Source of the DNA: JAJEFO01 sp965214325
Lineage (GTDB): Bacteria; Pseudomonadota; Alphaproteobacteria; Rhodobacterales; Rhodobacteraceae
Assembly: GCA_965214325.1 (NCBI GenBank)
Contig: CBDCBG010000006.1
Location: 868,001 to 932,000, forward strand
Direction of reading: 5' to 3'
Length of the DNA stretch: 64,000 nt
The position numbers and the translations under genes were made by a program. The notes under the pieces were generated by a model that saw only the letters and a program-made list of their open reading frames with translations, was not told the origin of the DNA and did no database searches. Shown in pieces: positions 42,435-50,977 of the stretch. Every line of letters starts with the position of its first letter. Within the stretch, counting starts at the first letter, position 1.

Positions 42435-44528
42435 CTGAAGTTCTTGGGGAGTTTTCAGGATTTTTGTTTCCCGTCAACGGGATGCCCATGAACGGGATGT
42501 CAGTCTCTGCCTACATCTCGGCGCTCGCTACATTTTCGCGATGTCCTTCAGCAGCGTCAGCGCCCTCTCCTGTTCGGCGTCGGGCCGGGTTGTCACCTCG
42601 ACCATGGTTTCCGCCTTCCCTCCGCCCGTGCATGGAACCGCGTGGGTTGAGCGGACGATGGTTGACAGGCTGTCGAGAAGGGTGCGGAAGCTGTGCACGC
42701 GGCTGCCGTCCGGCAGGGTGTGGGCATGTACCTTCGCCAGCGCCGCGTCCGAGCGCCGTGCGGGCAGGACCGGATCCCTGGTCCCGTCGGGTTCGGTGTC
42801 GGTGTAGCACAGGGGGGCCCACGCCTTCCGCATGTGCCATTCGACGAGGCATGCGAGCATGCAGATGAAGAAGTGGGCGCGGACCCGGTGCTCGAGGCGG
42901 TGCCGGACCGGCCGGACCTGGAGGTCGCTCAGCTTGAGATTTCGGAATGCACGCTCCACGCTGGTCAGTCTCTTGTAGCTCCTGACGCATTCGGCGGCTT
43001 CCATGTCGTCGGGTCCGAGCGAGGTGCGGATGACGTATATCCCGTCGAGGGCGGCCTCGGCGTCGATGGACTCCTGCCTGCGGCGGAAGCCGAAGCCGGT
43101 CGCGGTGATGTCGAGATCGAAGTGCTTCTTCATCCTTCGCCTGTTGATGACCTCGCCGACGGCGAGACCGATGCCGGCCTCGCCCTTGAGGGTTCCGCCC
43201 TCGACCCGCGCGGCGATCTCCGAGAGCGCCCTCTCGGTGGCCTCGAGCAGCTCCTGCCGGACCCGGCCGCGGTGCCCGGCAAGGCGGGGGTTGCGACAGG
43301 CGACGAGACGCTCGCCGGGGAAGTCGGGATGGTCCCGGATCTCGAACAGGGTCCGCTCGTGTTCGGGATCCTGGAAACGGTCGAGACGGCCCTGGCGGGC
43401 GAGCTTGCGGATGGTCCGGCCCTTGAGGGCGGTGATCCAGTCGGCGCCGTCGCGTTCGCGCAGGACCTCGATGGTGGCCTCGATGATCATGCCGCGGTCC
43501 CCGACCATCACCACCCGGGAGAGGCCGAAGCGGCGTTGCAGGCGGTCGAGCTCGGGCAGGAGGGTGTCCTTGTCGGTGACGTTTCCCGGATGGACCGAGA
43601 CCGCGACCGGGCGGCCGTCACGGTCGCAGAGGAGGCCGAAGTTGATCTGCGGGAGGCCCCGCTTGCGGTCGCGGCTGTAGCCGAAGCGTGCGAGCGGGCA
43701 GCGGCTTCCCTCGTACCAGGTCGATGACAGGTCCCAGAGGACGAGGTCGTCTTCCTTGATCCAGCGCCTTGCCAGGCGGCCCTGGATGCCCTCCTGCCGG
43801 TCATGCAGCCAGTCCATCGCGGCGTAGAGGCCGTCTGCGTCGACGTCGCGGTCGATGCCGAACTCCTCCGGCAGGGTGGAGCCCTTCCACCAGCGCGTCG
43901 TGGCGAGCTTCGAGTCCGGCCTGAGGATGCGGCCGGCGACCATGGCCAGGACAAGCTCCCGTTCCGGGCAGCGCTCGCGGGAGACCATGCGGGGCAGGCC
44001 GATGGCGTCCATGGCCGTCCGCACCGCCTGCACCGCCCCGTGGTGGCGGGAGCGGACCGGGTCCCCGAGAACGTCGCCGGCCTCCGCGTACCGCTTTCCC
44101 GCGAGTGCGCCGCGCAGGAGCGGGATCGTGTGCGGCGGCAGGCGGGAGAGGTTGGCCAGGGTCCGCTTCTGCACCCGGTTGTTGTGGTCGCGATAGCTCT
44201 GTCGGAGGAGGACGGAGGTGTAGGTCCTTCCGTTCTGGCGCGACTTGATGACGGCCACGTGCATGGATGAGGTCATGGGGCTCCCCTCGTGCTAGTGCCT
44301 ACCTTCCGTTGCCTTTCTGGACGAGCCTCGCTATATTGTCAAGTCAAAAGATCCACCACATTGGGACACGTCATGGAAATGCAGCGCATGCCCGCCATCG
44401 GGTCGCAAGGTGCGCCGCATCCTGCTACTGCCTACACGTGACCATCCTGGAAGAGTCGGCCGGCCCGCAACCCATTGAACGAAAACGGCAAATTCCAAAT
44501 CAGGACCGAAAATCGGCTAGAACTTCAG
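42435..44528 (-). mobile_element. IS1634-family insertion sequence, 2094 bp
   Basis: The ends are imperfect inverted repeats starting CTGAAGTTCT (42435-42444, and complement at 44519-44528; about 17 of the first 22 positions match). The element is flanked by an exact 6-bp duplication TTTAGG (42429-42434 and 44529-44534), the size usual for this family. It sits inside a PIN-toxin gene in the same orientation. Confidence 0.93.
42528..44276 (-). CDS. IS1634-family transposase
   Basis: A 582-residue DDE transposase that looks intact. The acidic residues are in LVLWDLSSTWYEG (D), VVMVGDRGMI (D) and the late YKRLTSVERAFRNLK segment (E). The ATG at 44276 follows GAGGGGAG. It occupies most of the element, leaving about 90 bases to the left end and 250 to the right. 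Confidence 0.93.
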   Translation of the reverse strand: MTSSMHVAVIKSRQNGRTYTSVLLRQSYRDHNNRVQKRTLANLSRLPPHTIPLLRGALAGKRYAEAGDVLGDPVRSRHHGAVQAVRTAMDAIGLPRMVSRERCPERELVLAMVAGRILRPDSKLATTRWWKGSTLPEEFGIDRDVDADGLYAAMDWLHDRQEGIQGRLARRWIKEDDLVLWDLSSTWYEGSRCPLARFGYSRDRKRGLPQINFGLLCDRDGRPVAVSVHPGNVTDKDTLLPELDRLQRRFGLSRVVMVGDRGMIIEATIEVLRERDGADWITALKGRTIRKLARQGRLDRFQDPEHERTLFEIRDHPDFPGERLVACRNPRLAGHRGRVRQELLEATERALSEIAARVEGGTLKGEAGIGLAVGEVINRRRMKKHFDLDITATGFGFRRRQESIDAEAALDGIYVIRTSLGPDDMEAAECVRSYKRLTSVERAFRNLKLSDLQVRPVRHRLEHRVRAHFFICMLACLVEWHMRKAWAPLCYTDTEPDGTRDPVLPARRSDAALAKVHAHTLPDGSRVHSFRTLLDSLSTIVRSTHAVPCTGGGKAETMVEVTTRPDAEQERALTLLKDIAKM

Positions 44529-44780
44529 TTTAGGGACAAGCGTCTCGTATCCGGTGATCAGGCAATCCCGTGTCGCCTGATCCATCCGATCGCGGGTGCG
44601 CTCCAGGGTTGCTCGATCGCGGTACGGTTCGTTGCGGAGCAGGGCATTGATCCATTCCCGATGGATGTCAGCGATCCACTTGGCGCGAAAATGATCGTCA
44701 ACCGCCAATTGCAGAAAAATGTCCCGCATCGGTGCGGGATAGAGAGTGTTGGCGTCAAGAAGGGCGCTGAGGCCCGTCAC
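44529..44780 (-). pseudogene. 5' half of the PIN-domain toxin gene
   Basis: It begins at GTG 44780 with MTGLSALLDANTLYPAPMRD, carrying the first catalytic Asp of a PIN domain (LLDANTLY), and runs to VPKL where the IS1634 element cuts it; the present frame would end three codons into the element. The GTG overlaps the ancestral antitoxin stop (GTGA), so toxin and antitoxin were translationally coupled. Compare the 3' half at 42111-42434. Confidence 0.88.
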
Positions 44781-44822
44781 CGGACGCCATATCCCATGTC
44801 ATGGGCCTGGACTTCCTCAGTT
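44777..44822 (-). pseudogene. detached last codons of the antitoxin gene
   Basis: These bases read ...EVQAHDMGYGVR and a TGA at 44777-44779 in the antitoxin frame, the normal C-terminus of this antitoxin type. They were cut from the rest of the gene by the IS4-family element; the 9-bp duplication lets them be rejoined in frame with 46158-46585. Confidence 0.8.
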
Positions 44823-46157
44823 CACTGCTGTCCCAGGAAAATCGGATTAACATTCCATAAGATGCTGAAGCAAATGCGCGAACCGGAATTTCCGGGCGCT
44901 GCCGACTTGAACCGGAATTCCACTCAATTCACTCTTCTTCCCTGTTGCGCACCATCAAGAGGGAGAACGCGATGCATTCCGGCAGCCTGGTTTTCGCCCA
45001 GATCATGCAGCACCTGCCATGGGACACGTTCCGCCGCTGTGTCTCGCGATATGGCGGGGACCGCTGCGTCAAGGCATTCACATGCGCGGATCGGTACCGG
45101 TGCATGGCTTTCGCCCAGCTCACCTGCAGGAGCAGCCTGCGCGACATCGAAGCCTGCCTGCGCGCCCAGTCCGGAAAGCTTTGCCACATGGGCATCCGTG
45201 GCGGGGTGTCCCGCAACAACCTCGCCAACGCCAACCAGGCCCGTGACTGGAGACTCCACGCCGACTTCGCGCAGCACCTCATCCACATCGCCCGGGGCAT
45301 CCACGCCGACGACACGCTTCCCGGCCTTGATGTCAAGGACACCGTCTACGCGCTCGACTCCTCGACGACCGACCTCTGCCTGTCGCTGTTCCCGTGGGCG
45401 CGGTTCCGCAAGACGAAGGGCGCCGTCAAGCTGCACACGCTCCTCGACCTGCATGGCAGCATTCCCGCATTCATTCACATGTCCGACGGAAAGCTGCATG
45501 ACGTCAACGTCCTGGACATGCTGGTTCCGGAAGCCGGAGCGTTCTACGTCATGGACCGGGCCTGCCTCGACTTCGAGCGCCTCCATCGTCTTCATCTCTG
45601 CGGCAGATTCTTCGTCCTGAGAGCGAAGTCGAACACCAGGCTCCGCCGCCTTTCCTCCCGGCCCGTGGACCGAACCACCGGACTCGTCTGCGATCAGGTC
45701 GTGCGGCCGGACGGCGTCAACAGCGCAACCGATTTCCCGGACAGGCTGCGGCGGGTCAAGCATCGCGACCCGGCATGCGACAAGACCCTCGTCTTCCTGA
45801 CCAGCAACTTCGCCTTGCCGGCCATGACAGTCGCAGACATCTACCGTTCGAGGTGGCAGGTCGAACAGTTTCTTAAATGGATCAAGCAGCACCTGCGAAC
45901 AAAGTCGTTCTTCGGCACCACGGAAAACGCGGTGAAGAGCCAGATCTGGATCGCCGTGTCGGTCTACGTGACCGTCGCGATCATCCGCAAGCGCCTGAAC
46001 ATCGAGGAAAGCCTCCACACAATCCTGCAGATCCTGAGCCTCGCGATCTTCGAGAAAGCTCCACTGAATCAACTGCTTGAGACCGCGGGACGTCAGGACT
46101 CGCAGGACAGGCCAAGCAACCAATTGAATCTATTTGATTCTTAATGGGACAGTAGTG
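44823..46157 (+). mobile_element. IS4-family insertion sequence, 1335 bp
   Basis: The inverted repeats are CACTGCTGTCCCA (44823-44835) and, inverted, CACTACTGTCCCA (46145-46157), 12 of 13 identical. An exact 9-bp duplication TCCTCAGTT flanks it (44814-44822 and 46158-46166). It lies within the last codons of the antitoxin gene, so it separates that gene from the toxin. Confidence 0.95.
44972..46144 (+). CDS. IS4-family transposase (DUF4372 N-terminus)
   Basis: A 390-residue transposase with the N-terminal DUF4372-like region (FAQIMQHLPWDTFRRCVSRYGGDRCVKAFTCADRYRCMAFAQLT) and a DDE core: VYALDSSTTDL (D), YVMDRACLDF (D) and YRSRWQVEQFLKWIK, the Y-(2)-R-(3)-E-(6)-K signature. The ATG at 44972 follows GGGAG. 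The stop lies just inside the right inverted repeat, and the gene looks intact. Confidence 0.94.
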   Translation: MHSGSLVFAQIMQHLPWDTFRRCVSRYGGDRCVKAFTCADRYRCMAFAQLTCRSSLRDIEACLRAQSGKLCHMGIRGGVSRNNLANANQARDWRLHADFAQHLIHIARGIHADDTLPGLDVKDTVYALDSSTTDLCLSLFPWARFRKTKGAVKLHTLLDLHGSIPAFIHMSDGKLHDVNVLDMLVPEAGAFYVMDRACLDFERLHRLHLCGRFFVLRAKSNTRLRRLSSRPVDRTTGLVCDQVVRPDGVNSATDFPDRLRRVKHRDPACDKTLVFLTSNFALPAMTVADIYRSRWQVEQFLKWIKQHLRTKSFFGTTENAVKSQIWIAVSVYVTVAIIRKRLNIEESLHTILQILSLAIFEKAPLNQLLETAGRQDSQDRPSNQLNLFDS

Positions 46158-46585
46158 TCCTCAGTTAGTTGTTTCAGCACCTGCTCGCGTTCCCGGTCGA
46201 TGGCATTCTTGTATGCCATGACATCCTCCATACGAATCCGGCGGTGCTTGCCGACCTTCCGATGCGGGATGGCCTTCTGGTCGAGGAGCTTGATCAGGAA
46301 CGGACGGGAGACGTTCAATACGTCGGCCGCCTGAACCGTGGTGAGTTCGGCGCTTTCCGGAATCAGTGTCACGCCCTGGCCCGCGGCCATGGCTTCCAGG
46401 ACATGCATGAGCAGGTCGACCGCGCCGGCCGGGAGATCGATAGGTTGTTCCTGTTCGCCGTCTCTGACGTGCAGCTTCAAGGGTCGGTCCGTCCCGCCGT
46501 AAGGGGACAGAGCCCGGTGAGTGCTTCGTGCGATCGCGGCCTCCCGAGGGGTAGGTGGGAGCTGCCGATGAGCTAACGTGTTCAT
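46130..46585 (-). CDS. excisionase-type HTH antitoxin, C-terminus replaced by IS sequence
   Basis: A 151-codon gene with a MerR/excisionase-like DNA-binding domain (ELTTVQAADVLNVSRPFLIKLLDQKAIPHRKVGKHRRIRMEDVMAYK, about residues 83-130). The ATG at 46585 follows AAAGGAGG. Native sequence ends at QLTE; an IS4-family element then supplies a foreign tail (DTTVPLRIK) and stop. Before the insertion it read QLTEEVQAHDMGYGVR and overlapped the PIN gene by four bases. It is the DNA-binding, probably autoregulating half of a type II toxin-antitoxin pair; the C-terminal region that should bind the toxin is altered. Confidence 0.87.
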   Translation of the reverse strand: MNTLAHRQLPPTPREAAIARSTHRALSPYGGTDRPLKLHVRDGEQEQPIDLPAGAVDLLMHVLEAMAAGQGVTLIPESAELTTVQAADVLNVSRPFLIKLLDQKAIPHRKVGKHRRIRMEDVMAYKNAIDREREQVLKQLTEDTTVPLRIK

Positions 46586-46634
46586 GCAGGCCTCCTTTGG
46601 AAGGCTTGACCACATGGAGTCAAAAAATATATGC

Positions 46635-46664
46635 AATAAATGAAGCAATGGAAGCAAATGTCAA
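46635..46664 (-). promoter_or_regulatory. probable promoter of the antitoxin gene
   Basis: On the minus strand TTGACA (46659-46664), an 18-base spacer and TTTATT (46635-46640) form a good promoter about 50 bases before the antitoxin start. The surrounding AT-rich DNA stands out from the flanks. Confidence 0.6.
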
Positions 46665-46754
46665 TGGGGCCGTAGGCTGATACGTGAGCTCGAGCGTCGA
46701 TTGGGCTCACTCGGGGAGCAACGATCTATCTGGTTTGTGTTCTCCCGGCAGGCT

Positions 46755-46935
46755 TCAGCCGATGCTTCCGGTGATCCGCGAAGCTGCGGTCTGGACCGAG
46801 TCCCAGGCTAGATGCGCGTACCGGGCGGTGTTGTAGTGGTCACACTGTGCCAACCAGCGTGCCGATTTGGGCATGCAGTTCGCCGCATCGCCGTTCTCCG
46901 TCGTGCACGCGCAGATGCCGGACGCACCCGGCGGA
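46755..46935 (-). pseudogene. C-terminal remnant of a tyrosine recombinase
   Basis: The minus strand encodes YNTARYAHLAWDSVQTAASRITGSIG and stops at 46755, matching the family ending with the nucleophilic Tyr (TTxRYAHL). Just before it, in another frame, QIGTLVG matches the conserved segment that precedes it (IGxLLGH). A frameshift near 46855 and loss of the rest make this a fragment, probably of a phage-type integrase. It ends shortly before the DegP-type gene. Confidence 0.55.
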
Positions 46936-47005
46936 GCATTGGCCCGACTTGAAATTGCGTGCCTGCCGGTCAATCTGGACTCCAGACCATTTACTGGAGA
47001 TTCCC

Positions 47006-48382
47006 GTGAAGGCGCTTTCTGTCCTGCTGGCCTTGATTTTCGCGACCGGTGCCACCGCGCAAACGCCGGTTCCCGCAAGCGCGGCCCAGATCGAGTTGAG
47101 CTTTGCACCGGTGGTCAGGGCGGTTGTGCCGTCGGTTGTCAACATCTACGCCCGGCGCGTCGTCGAGACGCATGTCTCGCCCTTTGCCGAGGATCCGTTC
47201 TTTTCCCGGTTCTTCGGAAATTTCCAGACCCGTCCACGGCTTCAGAACTCGCTCGGATCGGGCGTGATCCTGGGGCGCGGCGGCTTCGTCGTGTCGAACT
47301 TCCACGTGGTCGGAGACGCCACGGACATCCGCGTGGTTCTGCCGGACAGGCGCGAATTCGACGCACATATGGTGCTTGGCGATGCGGAAACCGATCTTGC
47401 GGTGCTGCGGCTCGTCGACGCGCCGGACCTGCCGGCGCTGGAGCTTGCCGACAGCGATTCTGTCGAGGTGGGCGATCTGGTCCTCGCCATCGGCAACCCC
47501 TTCGGCGTAGGGCAGACGGTTACGAGCGGCATCATTTCGGCGAATGCGCGCTCCAACCTGGCGAGCGGGCGGACGTGCTGCTTCATCCAGACCGATGCAC
47601 CGATCAACCCCGGCAATTCGGGCGGCGCTCTCGTCGACATGGCGGGACGGCTCGTGGGAATCAACTCCGCGATCATGACGCGTTCAGGCGGGTCGCATGG
47701 AATCGGATTCGCGATTCCGGCCAGCCTTGTCAGGCAATACGTGATGCAGGCGGAAGCCGGAAAGAGTGACCTGGTGCGCCCCTGGGCCGGGATTGCCACG
47801 CAGCTAGTCGACGGTCCTCTCGCCGAGGCGTTCGGACTCGAGTTTCCGCAGGGCGTGCTGATCAGCGCACTGCATCCGCAAAGCCCGTTCAACGCCGCAG
47901 GACTGCAGACGGGGGACGTGATCATCGCCATTGACGGACGACCGGTGGACGGTGGGCCGGAAATGCTGTTCCGCCTGCTGACGCTCGGGGTCGGCACCTC
48001 GGCGGAGGTCACCTACCTGCGTGACGCCACCGAGCATCGTTCAAGTTTCGCGCTCGCCCCTGCCCCGGAAAACCCGCCTCGCGACCCAATCCGGGTCGAG
48101 GCGCAGACCGCACTCGACGGGCTGAGCGCGGCTAACGTCAACCCGGCGCTGATCGTGGAATTCGGACTTCCTCTCAATGGCGAAGGCGTCGTCGTCACCG
48201 CTGTCGAGGGCCCGGCGTACCGCACGCGACTGCGCCCGGGGGACTTGATCCGCAGCATCAACGGATCCTGGATCTCTGACACGGGTGACCTGCGCAGGAT
48301 TGCCCGGACCCGCGCGCCCGGCTATGCGATCGAGTTCGAACGCAACGGGCAACGCGGCATCATTCGGTTGCGGAATTCGTGA
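47006..48382 (+). CDS. DegP/DegQ-type periplasmic serine protease
   Basis: A 458-residue HtrA protein. A Sec signal peptide (MKALSVLLALIFATGATAQ) leads into a trypsin-like domain with the triad in VVSNFHVVGD (His), DAETDLAVLRL (Asp) and INPGNSGGALVD (Ser), then two PDZ domains (about residues 265-360 and 375-455; GLQTGDVIIAIDGRPVDG, TRLRPGDLIRSINGSW). The GTG at 47006 has GGAGA six bases upstream; the frame before it overlies an integrase remnant. It degrades or refolds damaged envelope proteins. Confidence 0.94.
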   Translation: MKALSVLLALIFATGATAQTPVPASAAQIELSFAPVVRAVVPSVVNIYARRVVETHVSPFAEDPFFSRFFGNFQTRPRLQNSLGSGVILGRGGFVVSNFHVVGDATDIRVVLPDRREFDAHMVLGDAETDLAVLRLVDAPDLPALELADSDSVEVGDLVLAIGNPFGVGQTVTSGIISANARSNLASGRTCCFIQTDAPINPGNSGGALVDMAGRLVGINSAIMTRSGGSHGIGFAIPASLVRQYVMQAEAGKSDLVRPWAGIATQLVDGPLAEAFGLEFPQGVLISALHPQSPFNAAGLQTGDVIIAIDGRPVDGGPEMLFRLLTLGVGTSAEVTYLRDATEHRSSFALAPAPENPPRDPIRVEAQTALDGLSAANVNPALIVEFGLPLNGEGVVVTAVEGPAYRTRLRPGDLIRSINGSWISDTGDLRRIARTRAPGYAIEFERNGQRGIIRLRNS

Positions 48383-48689
48383 GTCTGCGCGGCGGCTGAA
48401 ACTCGATGTTGCCGGCCCCGACTTCGCGGCAACAGGAGACAATTCACTGTTGCACCGGAGTGCGCTGCGGCCGACGGCGAAGCTGCCGGAAATCGGCTCG
48501 GCGGCGACGATCGGCCGGGACACCGCCTGCGGCCCACCCGTCTCGCGGCCTGCCCGTCTCGCGGCCTGCCCGTCTCGCGGCCTGCCCGAAGAGTCGCGAA
48601 CGGAAATGAGAGCTTCGCCTACAACCTCATCGGCGGACGGCATGGCCGCTGACCGCGGCCGCCAACGCCAGCGCATCAATTGAAAGCGA
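48383..48689. other. gene-free flank between the DegP-type gene and the IS66 insertions
   Basis: About 300 bases with no gene. It holds a three-copy 16-bp tandem repeat. The original neighbour of its right end is the sequence from 57783; everything between is inserted DNA. Confidence 0.6.
48541..48588. repeat. 16-bp tandem repeat, three copies
   Basis: TCTCGCGGCCTGCCCG is repeated three times without change at 48541-48556, 48557-48572 and 48573-48588. It is directly tandem with no spacer, so it is not a CRISPR. A length-variable minisatellite is likely. Confidence 0.9.
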
Positions 48690-48857
48690 GTAACTGCTCA
48701 CCCCCTAGTTCCGGAACGATGTCGGGGTGACATCCGACGAGATCATTGGAGGCGCTGACTGGCCGGGGCCCGCCGCACGGGACGTCGGTGGCGAGGGGAG
48801 TTGACACCGTAGACTGATCCGGTTATCGGCGGTTCCCGTGAGCGACGGGGACCGTTG

Positions 48858-49517
48858 ATGGGATATTTTGGTTCCAAGGCAACGAGCGGGCTGTGCCAGA
48901 TGCTTCTGGGACTCCAGCCCCCGCACGATCTTTATCTGGAGTCTCATCTCGGGGGCGGCGCGCTGATGAAGCGCAAGGCCCCGGCGGCGCGCAGCATCGG
49001 GATCGACCGGGACCGGCGCGCGATTGACGGGTTCGAGTGCGGCTACCCGGTGGAGCTGGTGCACGGCTGCGCGCACGCGTTCCTGGCCGGCTTCCCGTTC
49101 CGGGGCACGGAACTGGTCTACAGCGACCCGCCGTACCTGCACGCGACCCGCCGGTCGCGGCGGCGGTACCGCCACGACTACGCCGAGGCCGACCATGTCG
49201 CGCTCCTCGACCTGCTCAAGGGCCTGCCGTGCCAGGTGATGGTCTCGGGACACCCCTCGGCGCTGTACGACGACATGCTGCGGGACTGGCGCCGGATCGC
49301 GCTTCAGGTGACGACCCAGGGCCAGGTCCGCACCGAGGTGGTCTGGTTCAACTTCGCGCCCGACCGGATGCACTGGGCCGGCCATGCCGGGCGGGACAGG
49401 ACCGACCGCCAGCGCATCAGGCGCAAGGCCGCCCGCTGGGCGGAGGGCTACCGGAAGATGCCGCCGGGCGAGCGGCTGGCGGTGGTCTCGGCGATCATGG
49501 CGGTGGAGGCGGAGTGA
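48858..49517 (+). CDS. D12-class adenine-specific DNA methyltransferase carried by an IS
   Basis: A 219-residue Dam-like protein. The catalytic motif DPPY is at residues 90-93 (VYSDPPYLHATR), and the cofactor-loop counterpart is YLESHLGGGALMKRK (about 26-40), a variant of the usual F-x-G-x-G. GIDRDRRAID follows as the Asp that contacts the cofactor ribose. It is shorter than Dam (about 270) and lacks much of the target-recognition insert. The ATG at 48858 follows GGGGACC. Its TGA shares a base with the transposase ATG (TGATG), so the two are translationally coupled. It may mark the element's ends or time transposition; that is inferred. Confidence 0.85.
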   Translation: MGYFGSKATSGLCQMLLGLQPPHDLYLESHLGGGALMKRKAPAARSIGIDRDRRAIDGFECGYPVELVHGCAHAFLAGFPFRGTELVYSDPPYLHATRRSRRRYRHDYAEADHVALLDLLKGLPCQVMVSGHPSALYDDMLRDWRRIALQVTTQGQVRTEVVWFNFAPDRMHWAGHAGRDRTDRQRIRRKAARWAEGYRKMPPGERLAVVSAIMAVEAE

Positions 49518-50977
49518 TGGCGACGGTGAACGGGGCATCGCTGCGCGCGCAGATGGACGATTGCCGGGCCCGGTTCGACGGCATCAAGCGGAAGGGCGAG
49601 GCGGGCGCCGAAACCCTCGCGCTGATCGACGCCCTGTTCCTGCTTCTGGACATCTTGGTGGCGGTGTTCCTCGAGAAGACGACGCCGAAGACCTCGCGCA
49701 ACTCCGGCCTCCCGCCGTCGCAGACGGACAGGGACGAGACCGCGCGGCGCGCCGGCAAGGGCTCCCGCAGCAAGGGGCCGAAGGCGAGGGAGACGGAACC
49801 GGGCAACCTGCGCACGGTCACCGTCACGGAATCCAGCCCGGTCACCGCGTGCCGGCAATGCGGCCACGACCTGTCCGGAACCGCGTGCTCCGGACACGAG
49901 GCACGCGTCGGGATCGACATCGTCTTCGAGACCGTCGAGCGCCGGGTCGAGGCCGAGATCAAGGACTGCCCGCGCTGCCGCGCCCGGAACAAGGGCGCGT
50001 TCCCCGACACCATGCCGGGGCCGCTGCAGTACGGACCCGGCATCGTCGCCTATGCCGTGCACCTGCTCTGCGCGCAGATGGTCCCGCTCAAGCGGACCGC
50101 GGCCATGATCCAGGCGACGACCGGACGGCTGCTCTCCGAGGCCACGCTTCTCGGCTTCGTCTCGCGCCTGCATCAGGCGCTGGAAACATGGGAGGCCGCC
50201 GCGATCGGGAAGCTCCTCGCGATGCCCGTGCTGAACGTCGACGAAACCTCGCTGCGGGTGGACGGAAGGAACCACTGGATCCACGTCTGCTCCGGCGGCC
50301 CGGTCACCGTCAAGCGGCTGCACCGGAAGCGCGGATGCGAGGCCATCGACGACATCGGGATCATCCCCAGGTACGGAGGCGTCATCGTCCACGACTGCTG
50401 GAAGGCGTACCTCACCTACACGAACTGCAGGCATCAGCTGTGCGGCGCCCATTTGCTGCGCGAGCTTCAGGCCGTGACCGACAGCAACGGCTGGCCGTGG
50501 GCGGAGAGGATGCGCAAGCTGCTGCTCATCGCGCGGCGGCAGGTCATGCGACGGCCGGACAGGCGGCTCTCCATGCGCCACTACAGGCGAGTCGCACGAT
50601 GCTACAGGGAGATCCTGGAGCAGGGCCGAAAGGAGATGCCCGAGATCCCGAAGAGGCGGAAGGGCCGCCGCGGACCGGTCGCCAGGTCCGATGCCCACAA
50701 CCTTCTCGAACGCCTCGCCGCCCAGAGACGGAACGTCCTGCGCTTCACAAGGCGTGCCGACACCCCGTTCTCGAACAACCGGGCGGAGCGCGACTTCAGG
50801 ATGGCCAAGGTCAAGCAGAAGATATCGGGCTGCTTCCGAAGCGTCGCGTTCGCACACGCCTGGTGCCGCATATCGAGCTACCTCCGGACAATGGCCGCGC
50901 TCGGATACAACCCGCTCGTCGCCATCATGATCGCCCTCAAGGGAAAGGCCGTTGACTGTCTCGATCAGGATGCCTGA
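49517..50977 (+). CDS. IS66-family transposase (TnpC)
   Basis: A 486-residue transposase with an N-terminal helical region and basic TSRNSGLPPSQTDRDETARR segment, a zinc-ribbon-like pair (CRQCGHDL, CPRCRARN), and the DDE core: LNVDETSLRVDG (D), VIVHDCWKAY (D) and FSNNRAERDFRMAK (E). HQLCGAHLLREL is the usual IS66 wording between them. The gene is complete and ends four bases before the right inverted repeat. Confidence 0.95.
   Translation: MATVNGASLRAQMDDCRARFDGIKRKGEAGAETLALIDALFLLLDILVAVFLEKTTPKTSRNSGLPPSQTDRDETARRAGKGSRSKGPKARETEPGNLRTVTVTESSPVTACRQCGHDLSGTACSGHEARVGIDIVFETVERRVEAEIKDCPRCRARNKGAFPDTMPGPLQYGPGIVAYAVHLLCAQMVPLKRTAAMIQATTGRLLSEATLLGFVSRLHQALETWEAAAIGKLLAMPVLNVDETSLRVDGRNHWIHVCSGGPVTVKRLHRKRGCEAIDDIGIIPRYGGVIVHDCWKAYLTYTNCRHQLCGAHLLRELQAVTDSNGWPWAERMRKLLLIARRQVMRRPDRRLSMRHYRRVARCYREILEQGRKEMPEIPKRRKGRRGPVARSDAHNLLERLAAQRRNVLRFTRRADTPFSNNRAERDFRMAKVKQKISGCFRSVAFAHAWCRISSYLRTMAALGYNPLVAIMIALKGKAVDCLDQDA

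Noticed and set aside
42505..44301. TGCCTAC at both sides of the IS1634 transposase as a target duplication
   Set aside because: No matching inverted repeats lie beside it; the true ends (CTGAAGTTCT with TTTAGG duplication) lie further out and rebuild the PIN gene.
48541..48588. Short repeats as a CRISPR array
   Set aside because: The 16-bp units are directly tandem with no spacers and no cas genes are present.
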